NCBI GenBank assembly: GCA_027486075.1
Contig: JAIXPU010000086.1
Span: forward strand, 1-5,521
Direction of reading: 5' to 3'
DNA: 5,521 bases
Source: Streptomycetaceae bacterium
Lineage (GTDB): Bacteria > Actinomycetota > Actinomycetes > Nanopelagicales > Nanopelagicaceae
The notes beneath the pieces were generated by a model. It searched no databases. It saw nothing but the letters and a program-made list of their open reading frames with translations, and was not told the DNA's origin. Shown piece by piece: positions 1-5,500 of this stretch; within the stretch, counting starts at the first letter, position 1, and the number at the start of each line of letters is the position of its first letter. The position numbers and the translations under genes were made by a program.

Positions 1-870
1 ACCTTGGTTGATCTTGTTGCAGCCGTTGAACCAACCGCAGTCGATGCGCTGATTAACGAATATGAAAAGTTATTTGATATCGCACCCGAGATTGCTAAGG
101 GTGGACCACGCCATGATTCACTGCGCTACCAAGCAACTATTGAAATCGCGCTAGAGCGTTTCCTTGTAGCCGGAAACTTCGGCGCCTTCACAACAAATTT
201 TGAAGATCTAGGTGCGCTCAAGCAACTTCCTGGACTTGCTGTTCAACGTCTGATGTCGAAGGGATATGGCTTCGGCGGTGAAGGAGATTGGAAGACTTCT
301 GCGCTCTTGCGAATCATCAAAGCGATGACTGAAGGTCTGCCAGGTGGGACCTCCTTTATGGAGGATTACACCTATCACTTTGGACCAGGAGAACCGAAAG
401 TTCTCGGCGCGCATATGCTCGAGGTCTGCCCAACTATTTCGACGCAGCGCCCACGCTGTGAAATCCATCCACTTGGTATTGGTGGAAAAGATGATCCAGT
501 TCGCCTGGTCTTTAACGCACAACCGGCGCAAGGTCGCGTTGTTGGTCTGATGGATCTCGGTGATCGCTTCCGAATTGTCTCCAACGATATTGAGATCGTT
601 CATCCGGATAAGGAGTTGAAGTCACTTCCTGTCGCCTGTGCAGTCTGGAAGCCAGCGCCGACCCTTGCCACCTCAGCTGAGGCTTGGATTTATGCCGGCG
701 GCTCTCACCACACCGTCTTGAGCACCGCCCTGGACGCTGAGGCGCTCGCTGACTTTGCCCAGATTGTCCAAGTTGAGCATCTGCGAATCTCAAATACCAC
801 CACAATCGAGGATTTCCAGAAGGAGATCAGGTGGAATGGCGCCTTCTTCAAGCTCTCTAGCCTGACCTAA
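1..870 (+). CDS. araA: L-arabinose isomerase, C-terminal part (5' end outside window)
   Basis: Cytosolic enzyme that converts L-arabinose to L-ribulose, the first step of bacterial arabinose breakdown. The frame is open from base 1, so the gene begins upstream; the TTG at 4 is simply an internal Leu codon. About 289 residues remain, against roughly 500 in the family, so around 210 N-terminal residues are missing. The metal and catalytic signature is intact: Glu in GGEGDW (280-282), Glu in SFMEDYTYH (361-363), His in LGAHMLEVCP (412-414) and the His pair in GGSHHT (706-711). Their spacing (27 and 17 residues between the first three) matches Glu306, Glu333 and His350 of the E. coli enzyme, with His450 in the last motif; these residues hold Mn2+ and carry out the hydride shift or ring opening. 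No frameshift or decay is seen, and the gene ends with TAA. It probably belongs to an ara operon lying upstream; no clear terminator follows it. Identification is from recalled family motifs. Confidence 0.95.
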   Translation, partial: TLVDLVAAVEPTAVDALINEYEKLFDIAPEIAKGGPRHDSLRYQATIEIALERFLVAGNFGAFTTNFEDLGALKQLPGLAVQRLMSKGYGFGGEGDWKTSALLRIIKAMTEGLPGGTSFMEDYTYHFGPGEPKVLGAHMLEVCPTISTQRPRCEIHPLGIGGKDDPVRLVFNAQPAQGRVVGLMDLGDRFRIVSNDIEIVHPDKELKSLPVACAVWKPAPTLATSAEAWIYAGGSHHTVLSTALDAEALADFAQIVQVEHLRISNTTTIEDFQKEIRWNGAFFKLSSLT

Positions 871-931
871 AGAGGTCGATTTCGCGCCCTCACCCGTAAC
901 CAAATTGTTATCACCCAAAGGGCCAAATGCG

Positions 932-960
932 TTGACTACCCACCTGTGGCAAAGAAAGAT
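932..960 (+). promoter_or_regulatory. Candidate sigma-70-type promoter for the binding-protein gene
   Basis: TTGACT (932-937) is a near-consensus -35 box. After a 17-base spacer comes AAAGAT (955-960), a weak -10 that keeps the important A at position 2 and T at position 6. This would start transcription near 967 and give a leader of about 90 bases before the ATG at 1058. The spacer contains a small palindrome, CCAC-CT-GTGG (940-949), which could be a protein site. The -35 is convincing, the -10 less so. Placement after araA and before a likely highly expressed binding-protein gene supports a promoter in this gap. Confidence 0.45.
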
Positions 961-974
961 GTCTGAGTGTAAAA

Positions 975-1007
975 CCTAAGCCTTGCGGTTATGCCGCTTG
1001 CCTTAGG
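975..1007 (+). repeat. Two-part inverted repeat in the leader of the binding-protein gene
   Basis: CCTAAG (975-980) pairs with CTTAGG (1002-1007), and inside it GCGG (985-988) pairs with CCGC (994-997) around the loop TTATG; the two stems are separated by a 4x4 internal loop. Lying just downstream of the candidate transcription start, it could be an operator for a LacI- or GntR-type regulator, or a hairpin protecting the 5' end of the mRNA. It is not a terminator, because no T-run follows. The pairing is seen directly; the role is inferred. Confidence 0.45.
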
Positions 1008-1038
1008 GGGTACGCAACCCAAGTGAGGAAAGTCCTCA
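1008..1038 (+). repeat. Two further small hairpins just before the ribosome binding site
   Basis: GGGT (1008-1011) can pair with ACCC (1017-1020) around a 5-base loop. Immediately after, TGAGGA (1024-1029) pairs perfectly with TCCTCA (1033-1038) around AAG. The second hairpin hides a GAGGA sequence that looks like a ribosome site but lies too far from the ATG, leaving the closer AAGAAAGG free. With the inverted repeat at 975-1007 this makes three tandem stems. Each is short, so the pairing is clear but its importance is uncertain. Confidence 0.4.
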
Positions 1039-1043
1039 AATTT

Positions 1044-1051
1044 AAGAAAGG
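1044..1051 (+). promoter_or_regulatory. Ribosome binding site of the binding-protein gene
   Basis: AAGAAAGG ends 6 bases before the ATG at 1058. It is purine-rich but not a perfect AGGAGG. It fixes the start at 1058, which also yields a normal signal peptide beginning MLKKSK. Confidence 0.65.
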
Positions 1052-1057
1052 CGCTAC

Positions 1058-2323
1058 ATGCTAAAGAAGTCAAAAGTCGCGGCTGTCTTTGCTGCAATTG
1101 CGCTAGCTGTTTCATCAGCTCCAGCATCAAATGCTGCAACTGATAAGCAACTAGAAATCTTTACCTGGTGGGCATCAGGTGGAGAAGCTGCAGGTCTTGC
1201 AGGAATGACAACTGAGTTCGAAAGACTCAACCCAAATACACCATTCATTAACGCTTCAGTTGCAGGTGCAGCTGGTGTTAACGCTAAGGGTGTTCTTGTT
1301 TCACGTATGCAAGCTGGCAATCCACCTGACACATTCCAGGCACACGCTGGCGAAGAACTATCTTCTTATGTAAAGGCCGGACAGATTGAAGACGTCTCAT
1401 TCCTTTACAAGTCAGAAGGCTGGGACAAGATTTTCCCTAAGGATCTCATTAAGACCCTTACAACAAACGGAAAGATCTACTCAGTTCCTGTAAACATCCA
1501 CCGTTCAAACGTTTTGTGGTGGAACCCAGCAGCAGCTAAGAAGGCTGGAATCACTAAGGCTCCAGCAACTCTTGATGCAATGATCGCTGATATGGCGAAG
1601 TTCAAGAAGGCTGGAATTGATGGAATCGCACTTGCTGGTAACGGCGACTGGGCGATTGCTCACCTCTTTGACTACGTACTTCTTGCTTCAATGGGACCAG
1701 ATAAGTTTGATGGTCTATGGAAGGGCACAACAAAGTGGAACGGACCAGAAGTAAAGAAGGCAATTGGTCAGTTCGCTAAGGTTCTTTCATACGGTAACTC
1801 AAGCAAGTCACTTGACTGGCCAGATGCTGGAAAGCTTGTAACAACAGGCAAGGCCGGCTTCTTCATCATGGGTGACTGGGCTTCATCACAGTGGCAGTCA
1901 GAAGGCCTCAAGCTAGGCAAGGACTACACATGGGCACCAGGTCCAGGAACTGCTGGCGTATACCAGTGGCTCTCAGACTCATTTACTTTGCCTAAGGGTG
2001 CAGTAAACCGCGATGCAGGTATCGCATGGCTCAAGGTCTGCGGATCAAAGGCTGGACAAGATGCGTTTAACCCTAAGAAGGGTTCAATCTCTGCACGTAC
2101 AGACTCAGATCCAAAGCTCTACGACAGCTACCTCCAGGCAGCAATGAAGTCATGGAAGAAGGATCGCCTCGTCGGTTCAACTGTCCACGGCGTTAACTGG
2201 GGCAATGCAGGTATGGCAGCGTACAACTCAGCAGTTGGCCGCTTCTACACCGGTGGAGCAAAGGATTCAGCGGGCTTTGTTAAGGCTCTCCTTGCAGCTC
2301 AGAAGGCAAACGCACAGGGATAA
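1058..2323 (+). CDS. gtsA: Sugar ABC importer, extracellular binding protein (GtsA / glucose-binding family)
   Basis: Family 1 solute-binding protein of 421 residues that captures a sugar outside the membrane and hands it to the two permeases encoded next. Residues 1-26 are a secretion signal: basic MLKKSK, a hydrophobic Ala-rich core, then SNA-A as the likely cleavage site. There is no lipobox cysteine; the only Cys is residue 328. The mature protein reads like the Thermus glucose/galactose-binding protein and Pseudomonas GtsA, as recalled: IFTWWASGGE (34-43), NPPDTFQAHAG (88-98), PVNIHRSN (144-151), FIMGDWA (269-275), LSDSFTLPKGA (305-315), FNPKKGSISAR (338-347), DSDP (349-352) and VGSTVHG (372-378). 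Length is normal. Of 40 lysine codons only one is AAA (codon 6), a bias typical of a strongly expressed gene. A 148-base gap with a terminator-like hairpin separates it from the permeases. Glucose or a related hexose is the best guess; nearby araA keeps a pentose possible. Confidence 0.88.
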   Translation: MLKKSKVAAVFAAIALAVSSAPASNAATDKQLEIFTWWASGGEAAGLAGMTTEFERLNPNTPFINASVAGAAGVNAKGVLVSRMQAGNPPDTFQAHAGEELSSYVKAGQIEDVSFLYKSEGWDKIFPKDLIKTLTTNGKIYSVPVNIHRSNVLWWNPAAAKKAGITKAPATLDAMIADMAKFKKAGIDGIALAGNGDWAIAHLFDYVLLASMGPDKFDGLWKGTTKWNGPEVKKAIGQFAKVLSYGNSSKSLDWPDAGKLVTTGKAGFFIMGDWASSQWQSEGLKLGKDYTWAPGPGTAGVYQWLSDSFTLPKGAVNRDAGIAWLKVCGSKAGQDAFNPKKGSISARTDSDPKLYDSYLQAAMKSWKKDRLVGSTVHGVNWGNAGMAAYNSAVGRFYTGGAKDSAGFVKALLAAQKANAQG

Positions 2324-2331
2324 TCCCCTGT
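2314..2331 (+). repeat. Hairpin spanning the stop codon of the binding-protein gene
   Basis: ACAGGG (2314-2319) pairs with CCCTGT (2326-2331); the 6-base loop contains the TAA stop at 2321-2323. It may protect the 3' end of the message or simply be a chance arrangement. No long T-run follows (only TTTGGTTGT), so I do not call it a terminator. Confidence 0.4.
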
Positions 2332-2359
2332 TTGGTTGTCTCAACTGAACATCTAAGTA

Positions 2360-2409
2360 CTGAAGTTCTGGCGGAATCAATATGATTCCGCCAGAACTTC
2401 AGACTTTTT
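2360..2409 (+). terminator. Rho-independent terminator / attenuator between binding protein and permeases
   Basis: A perfect 19-bp stem: the arm at 2360-2378 (starts CTGAAG, ends GAATC) is the exact reverse complement of 2384-2402, with the 5-base loop AATAT. Two bases later comes TTTTT (2405-2409). It lies 36 bases after the binding-protein stop and 62 bases before the first permease start, inside what is otherwise one transport operon. In many sugar importers such a structure lets most transcripts stop after the binding protein, giving far more binding protein than channel, and it shields the short message from 3' exonucleases. That role is inferred; the structure is seen directly. Confidence 0.88.
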
Positions 2410-2455
2410 CACAATTTCATAGCAAATGAATTTCTCAAATTATTTTTAGCAGTCC

Positions 2456-2461
2456 GAGAGG
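2456..2461 (+). promoter_or_regulatory. Ribosome binding site supporting a GTG start for the first permease
   Basis: GAGAGG lies 10 bases before the GTG at 2472. Upstream in this frame there is no ATG, GTG or TTG before the TGA at 2427, and the next ATG (residue 25) would delete part of the first membrane segment, so GTG 2472 is the best start. The AT-rich stretch 2403-2450 before it shows no clear promoter. Confidence 0.55.
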
Positions 2462-2471
2462 CGCAACTTCT

Positions 2472-3377
2472 GTGAGAGCCACCCGAAAGAAAATCCAGAA
2501 CCCGTGGGGCGGATTTTTATTTGTTCTTCCATCCATTATTGCGATGGCAATCTTTGTCTACGGAATGATCGGCTACACCTTCGTAGAATCGCTAGAGAAT
2601 AGATATAACGCTTACACCACCAAAATTGAGTTTGTCGGCCTAGTCAATTACATCGAACTCTGGTCAGACCCTGAATTTACCCACGCACTCTCAAATCTTT
2701 TGAAATTTACTGCAGTATTCATGATTGGCTGCATGCTCTCAGGTTTGATCATGGCGCTCTTGCTCGAGAAGGGGATTAAGGGCGAAGGATTCTTCCGCTC
2801 GACCTATCTCTACCCAATGGCTATCTCATTTATCGCTATGGGAACTTCCTGGCGCTGGTTGATGGACTCGGCTCGTGATGACGATGCAACTGGTCTTAAC
2901 TACATCTTAAAAAATATTGGCCTTGGGGCTCTGCAGAGCGATTGGTATACCTCAGAGGCAGGCTCGATGTATGCCATGGCTCTACCTGCAATCTGGCAGA
3001 TGGCTGGATATGTGATGGCGCTCTTCTTGGCCGGCTTCCGTGGAATTCCTGATGATCTACGTGAAGCTGCGAGAGTCGATGGCGCCTCTGAATACAAGAT
3101 CTATCGCCACATCCTCTTCCCACAACTATCGCCAACATTCCTGACAGTTCTTATTATCTTGGGCCATATCTCTATGAAGGTCTTCGACCTCATCTTCGGT
3201 ATCGCCACAAAGAGCTATGTCACCAAGGTTCTGGCTATTTATATGTGGCAGACCATCTTCGATTTCCAGAACTATGCAAAGGGCGCTGCTATTGCAATCG
3301 TTATCTTGTTGATGATCGCAGTCGCCGTTATTCCATATCTAATCTATGTAAATAAGACAGAGGAGGCGAACAAATGA
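2472..3377 (+). CDS. gtsB: Sugar ABC importer, permease 1 (MalF/GtsB type)
   Basis: Inner of the two membrane subunits that form the channel of a CUT1-type sugar importer, 301 residues. By eye there are six hydrophobic segments near 14-38, 74-99, 111-131, 165-190, 221-246 and 270-293, with a short charged N-terminus (MRATRKK). The EAA loop that docks on the ATPase is clear at 198-218: EAARVDGASEYKIYRHILFP, with the invariant Gly at 204. Length is normal for the shorter MalF-like proteins (UgpA, GtsB), without MalF's large periplasmic insertion. It starts with GTG. Five of 14 lysine codons are AAA, against one of 40 in the binding-protein gene, which fits lower expression. Its stop overlaps the next start by ATGA, so the two permeases are translationally coupled. 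The gene symbol rests on the GtsA-like partner upstream; the permease alone would only justify 'sugar ABC permease'. Confidence 0.87.
   Translation: MRATRKKIQNPWGGFLFVLPSIIAMAIFVYGMIGYTFVESLENRYNAYTTKIEFVGLVNYIELWSDPEFTHALSNLLKFTAVFMIGCMLSGLIMALLLEKGIKGEGFFRSTYLYPMAISFIAMGTSWRWLMDSARDDDATGLNYILKNIGLGALQSDWYTSEAGSMYAMALPAIWQMAGYVMALFLAGFRGIPDDLREAARVDGASEYKIYRHILFPQLSPTFLTVLIILGHISMKVFDLIFGIATKSYVTKVLAIYMWQTIFDFQNYAKGAAIAIVILLMIAVAVIPYLIYVNKTEEANK
3361..3366 (+). promoter_or_regulatory. Perfect ribosome binding site of the second permease
   Basis: AGGAGG ends 7 bases before the ATG at 3374 and lies within the last codons of the first permease. With the 4-base ATGA overlap (3374-3377) it suits coupled, near-equal synthesis of the two permeases. 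Confidence 0.85.
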
Positions 3378-4267
3378 GTTCAGATCTTGCAGCGCGCGTG
3401 ACTCAAAAGCTCGACGTTCGCACTAAGAAGCGTTTAGATGGCAAGGGTCAGTTCTGGCTCATCTTCCGCTATTTCGCTCTGACGATTCTCTTCGTTATTG
3501 CAGCCCTTCCGATTTACGTAATGGTTATCAACTCAGTAAAGGGAATTACCGGCGTCTCTCAATCAGCAGCCTTTATTCCTCCAACTAGCCTGAACTTCGA
3601 AGCCTGGGGTCCAACATGGGAAGTTCTACGCGAGCCAATGCTCCGTACCCTCTTCTTCGTTACCCAATCTTCGATCATCTCTGCAGTAATCGGAGCAATC
3701 AATGGCTTCGTCTTTGCTAAGTGGAAGTTCAGAGGCTCTAACTTAATCTTCACAACATTCCTATTCGGAATGTTTATCCCGTACCAAGCAATCATGATTC
3801 CACTTACTAAGTTCAATCAGTGGGCTGGTATCGGTGGAAGTATCTATGTTCTGGTATTTGCTCACGTCATTTACGGTATTCCGATCTGTACCTTGATCTT
3901 CCGTAACTACTTTGCAGCAATCCCCAACGAACTCATTGAGGCTGCCCGTGTCGATGGAGCCGGAATGGTCCGTATCTTCCGCACCATCTTCTTGCCACTA
4001 TCTATTCCTGGGTTTGTGGTGGTGCTTATCTGGCAGTTTACTTCTGCCTGGAATGACTTCCTCTTTGCAATCTTCCTCACCGGTGGTTCGCCTAAGCTCT
4101 CAGTTGCAACAACTGCGCTTAACTTCATTACCGGTTCAGGTAACCAGGTCTATTACGGAAACAATATGACAGCATCGTTAATCGTCTCGATTCCAACTTT
4201 GCTTGTCTATCTATTCCTAGGACGCTACTTCCTACGTGGAATGCTCGCAGGTTCACTCAAGGGTTAA
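3374..4267 (+). CDS. gtsC: Sugar ABC importer, permease 2 (MalG/GtsC type)
   Basis: Second membrane subunit of the same importer, 297 residues. A basic cytoplasmic N-terminus (to about 27) is followed by six hydrophobic segments near 31-55, 92-116, 124-144, 157-178, 213-235 and 266-288. The EAA loop is at 189-209: EAARVDGAGMVRIFRTIFLP, Gly at 195, which docks in a cleft of the ATPase. The C-terminus ends LRGMLAGSLKG; a short Gly/Lys-rich tail after the last helix is usual for MalG-type subunits. NSVKGITG at 53-60 follows the first helix, as in relatives. The start is fixed by a perfect AGGAGG and the ATGA overlap with the first permease. The gene is followed after about 30 bases by a strong terminator, so it ends the operon, and no ATPase or sugar enzyme is co-transcribed downstream. 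Substrate follows from the binding protein, not from this gene. Confidence 0.88.
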   Translation: MSSDLAARVTQKLDVRTKKRLDGKGQFWLIFRYFALTILFVIAALPIYVMVINSVKGITGVSQSAAFIPPTSLNFEAWGPTWEVLREPMLRTLFFVTQSSIISAVIGAINGFVFAKWKFRGSNLIFTTFLFGMFIPYQAIMIPLTKFNQWAGIGGSIYVLVFAHVIYGIPICTLIFRNYFAAIPNELIEAARVDGAGMVRIFRTIFLPLSIPGFVVVLIWQFTSAWNDFLFAIFLTGGSPKLSVATTALNFITGSGNQVYYGNNMTASLIVSIPTLLVYLFLGRYFLRGMLAGSLKG

Positions 4268-4295
4268 CCAAAGGGATAATCGAGGCGTTAAGAGA

Positions 4296-4343
4296 AGTAA
4301 AAAGCCCCGCTGCATACTCTGCAGCGGGGCTTTCTCTTTTACT
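4296..4343. terminator. Bidirectional terminator between convergent permease and ATPase genes
   Basis: A perfect 14-bp stem, 4301-4314 (AAAGCCCCGCTGCA) with 4320-4333, loop TACTC. On the plus strand it continues TTTCTCTTTT; on the minus strand the stem runs into TTTTT (complement of 4299-4303). It can therefore end both the permease transcript and the ATPase transcript. The outer bases AGTAAAA (4296-4302) and TTTTACT (4337-4343) are also complementary, giving an alternative longer base for the stem. Confidence 0.9.
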
Positions 4344-4345
4344 AC

Positions 4346-5428
4346 TTAGTTGATGCGGTTACCAGTTGCTGTATCAAAAAGGTGGACAGCGTTACCTACA
4401 TTTGCCACGGTGACTGTATCTCCAGCCTTCGGTGGATTCTTTGGATCCCAACGAACGATTACCTGAACGCCCTCATCGGATGAGTTAGCGAACTTAACAT
4501 TTGTATCTGCAGGCTTTCCGTAGACAAATGCATCTGAACCGAGTTCTTCAACAACTTCTACAAAGACATGGAAGCCCTTTGCTGCTGGAATCCATCCTTC
4601 TGGACGAATTCCGACAGTTACTGATGAACCTGCAGAGGCTGGAACATCGATATCGAGATCACCAAGATGAGCCTTGCCGCCAGATACAGGTGCAACAAGA
4701 AGGTTCATGGCAGGAGATCCGATAAAGCCGGCAACGAAGACATTTGCTGGCTTGTCATAAAGGTTACGAGGAGTATCAACTTGCTGCAGTAGGCCATCCT
4801 TGAGGACTGCTACGCGATCACCCATGGTCATAGCTTCAACCTGGTCGTGAGTTACGTAGACAGTGGTGATTCCAAGGCGACGCTGCAAAGCGGCGATCTG
4901 TGTACGAGTTGCAACGCGCAACTTCGCATCAAGGTTTGAGAGTGGTTCGTCCATTAAGAACACTTGTGGTTCACGAACAATTGCACGGCCCATAGCAACG
5001 CGCTGACGCTGACCACCTGAGAGAGCCTTTGGCTTGCGCTCTAGATAAGGTTCAAGATCAAGCAACTTCGCCGCTTCGCGGACTCGCTTATCGCGCTCAG
5101 CCTTATCGACTCCTGCGATCTTGAGTGCGAAGCCCATGTTCTCTGCAACAGTCATGTGTGGGTAGAGCGCATATGACTGGAAGACCATTGCGATATCGCG
5201 ATCTTTTGGTGCAACGTTTGTCACATCGCGATCACCAATAAGAATTCGACCACCGTCGATTTCTTCAAGGCCTGCCAACATACGAAGTGATGTTGACTTT
5301 CCGCAACCTGATGGTCCAACAAGAACAAGGAACTCTCCATCGTTGACGGTGAGGTTGAGCTTGTCTACTGCAGGTGCTGTTGTGCCTGGGTAGATGCGTG
5401 ATGCATTTTCAAATACGACTGATGCCAT
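4346..5428 (-). CDS. ugpC: Sugar ABC importer ATPase (MalK/MsmK/MsiK-UgpC family)
   Basis: Cytoplasmic ATP-hydrolysing subunit that drives CUT1-type sugar importers, 360 residues. All nucleotide-binding motifs are present: Walker A GPSGCGKST (38-46), Q-loop Gln84 in VFQSYALYPHMTV, signature LSGGQRQR (136-143), Walker B VFLMDEP (156-162) with catalytic Glu161, D-loop SNLDAK (164-169) and H-loop His194 in VTHDQ. From about 235 there is the MalK-type regulatory OB-fold domain, with GFIGSPAMN, GIRPEG (273-278) and VEELGSDAFVYG. The ATG is supported by AGGAAG 7 bases upstream. The gene faces the permeases and has its own leader, so it is not part of their operon. This fits a shared ATPase such as MsiK of Streptomyces, which powers several importers; serving the adjacent permeases is the natural inference. 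The symbol reflects the family name commonly given to such proteins and does not imply glycerol-3-phosphate as substrate. Confidence 0.93.
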   Translation of the reverse strand: MASVVFENASRIYPGTTAPAVDKLNLTVNDGEFLVLVGPSGCGKSTSLRMLAGLEEIDGGRILIGDRDVTNVAPKDRDIAMVFQSYALYPHMTVAENMGFALKIAGVDKAERDKRVREAAKLLDLEPYLERKPKALSGGQRQRVAMGRAIVREPQVFLMDEPLSNLDAKLRVATRTQIAALQRRLGITTVYVTHDQVEAMTMGDRVAVLKDGLLQQVDTPRNLYDKPANVFVAGFIGSPAMNLLVAPVSGGKAHLGDLDIDVPASAGSSVTVGIRPEGWIPAAKGFHVFVEVVEELGSDAFVYGKPADTNVKFANSSDEGVQVIVRWDPKNPPKAGDTVTVANVGNAVHLFDTATGNRIN

Positions 5429-5435
5429 GTTTCTA

Positions 5436-5441
5436 CTTCCT
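5436..5441 (-). promoter_or_regulatory. Ribosome binding site of the ATPase gene
   Basis: On the minus strand AGGAAG ends 7 bases before the ATG (5428-5426). A UCCU sequence further upstream in the same leader could pair with its AGGA, which would allow masking, but only four base pairs are involved. Confidence 0.7.
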
Positions 5442-5445
5442 AATC

Positions 5446-5500
5446 CGGGCAGGTACGTGCCCGACGGTCCGAGGATGAGGTCGCCAGCCGGTTGGCTAGC
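5446..5500 (-). promoter_or_regulatory. GC-rich, foldable 5' leader of the ATPase gene
   Basis: Two inverted repeats are visible. At 5483-5500 (minus strand GCTAGCC, loop AACC, GGCTGGC) there is a 7-bp stem with one G-U pair. At 5446-5463 CGGGCA and TGCCCG form a 6-bp stem around a 6-base loop containing GTAC, ending 4 bases before the ribosome site. The stretch 5441-5521 is 52 G/C of 81, well above its surroundings, and such contrast often marks structured RNA in moderate-GC genomes. An actinobacterial 'msiK' leader motif has been described before genes for this ATPase family; I cannot confirm a match here. It could equally be operator DNA. No convincing -10/-35 pair is visible before the window ends, although CTGACA (minus strand, 5519-5514) resembles a -35 box. 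Confidence 0.4.

Noticed and set aside
208..603. Long open frames on the minus strand inside araA (208-603, 375-584, 512-805)
   Set aside because: They are opposite a gene with intact catalytic motifs, have no recognisable domain, and look like shadows of its codon pattern.
872..891. Terminator just after araA (GAGG ... CCTC)
   Set aside because: Four base pairs with a long loop and no T-run; too weak to call.
897..910. Palindrome TAAC-CAAATT-GTTA as an arabinose-regulator operator
   Set aside because: Only four bases per arm and no resemblance I can recall to AraR or AraC sites; chance is likely.
1054..1332. Minus-strand open frames at 936-1139 and 1054-1332
   Set aside because: They overlap the binding-protein gene start and its promoter region; the peptide sequences show no family features, and the plus-strand gene explains the region.
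2403..2471. Possible internal promoter before the permeases (TTTTTCAC ... TATTTT at 2441-2446)
   Set aside because: AT-rich, but no -35 box lies at a proper distance from a -10 candidate; T-rich bases at 2405-2409 belong to the terminator.
3912..4169. Plus-strand 85-codon frame inside the second permease and minus-strand frames opposite it
   Set aside because: The permease frame holds the EAA loop and membrane segments here; the alternatives are by-products.
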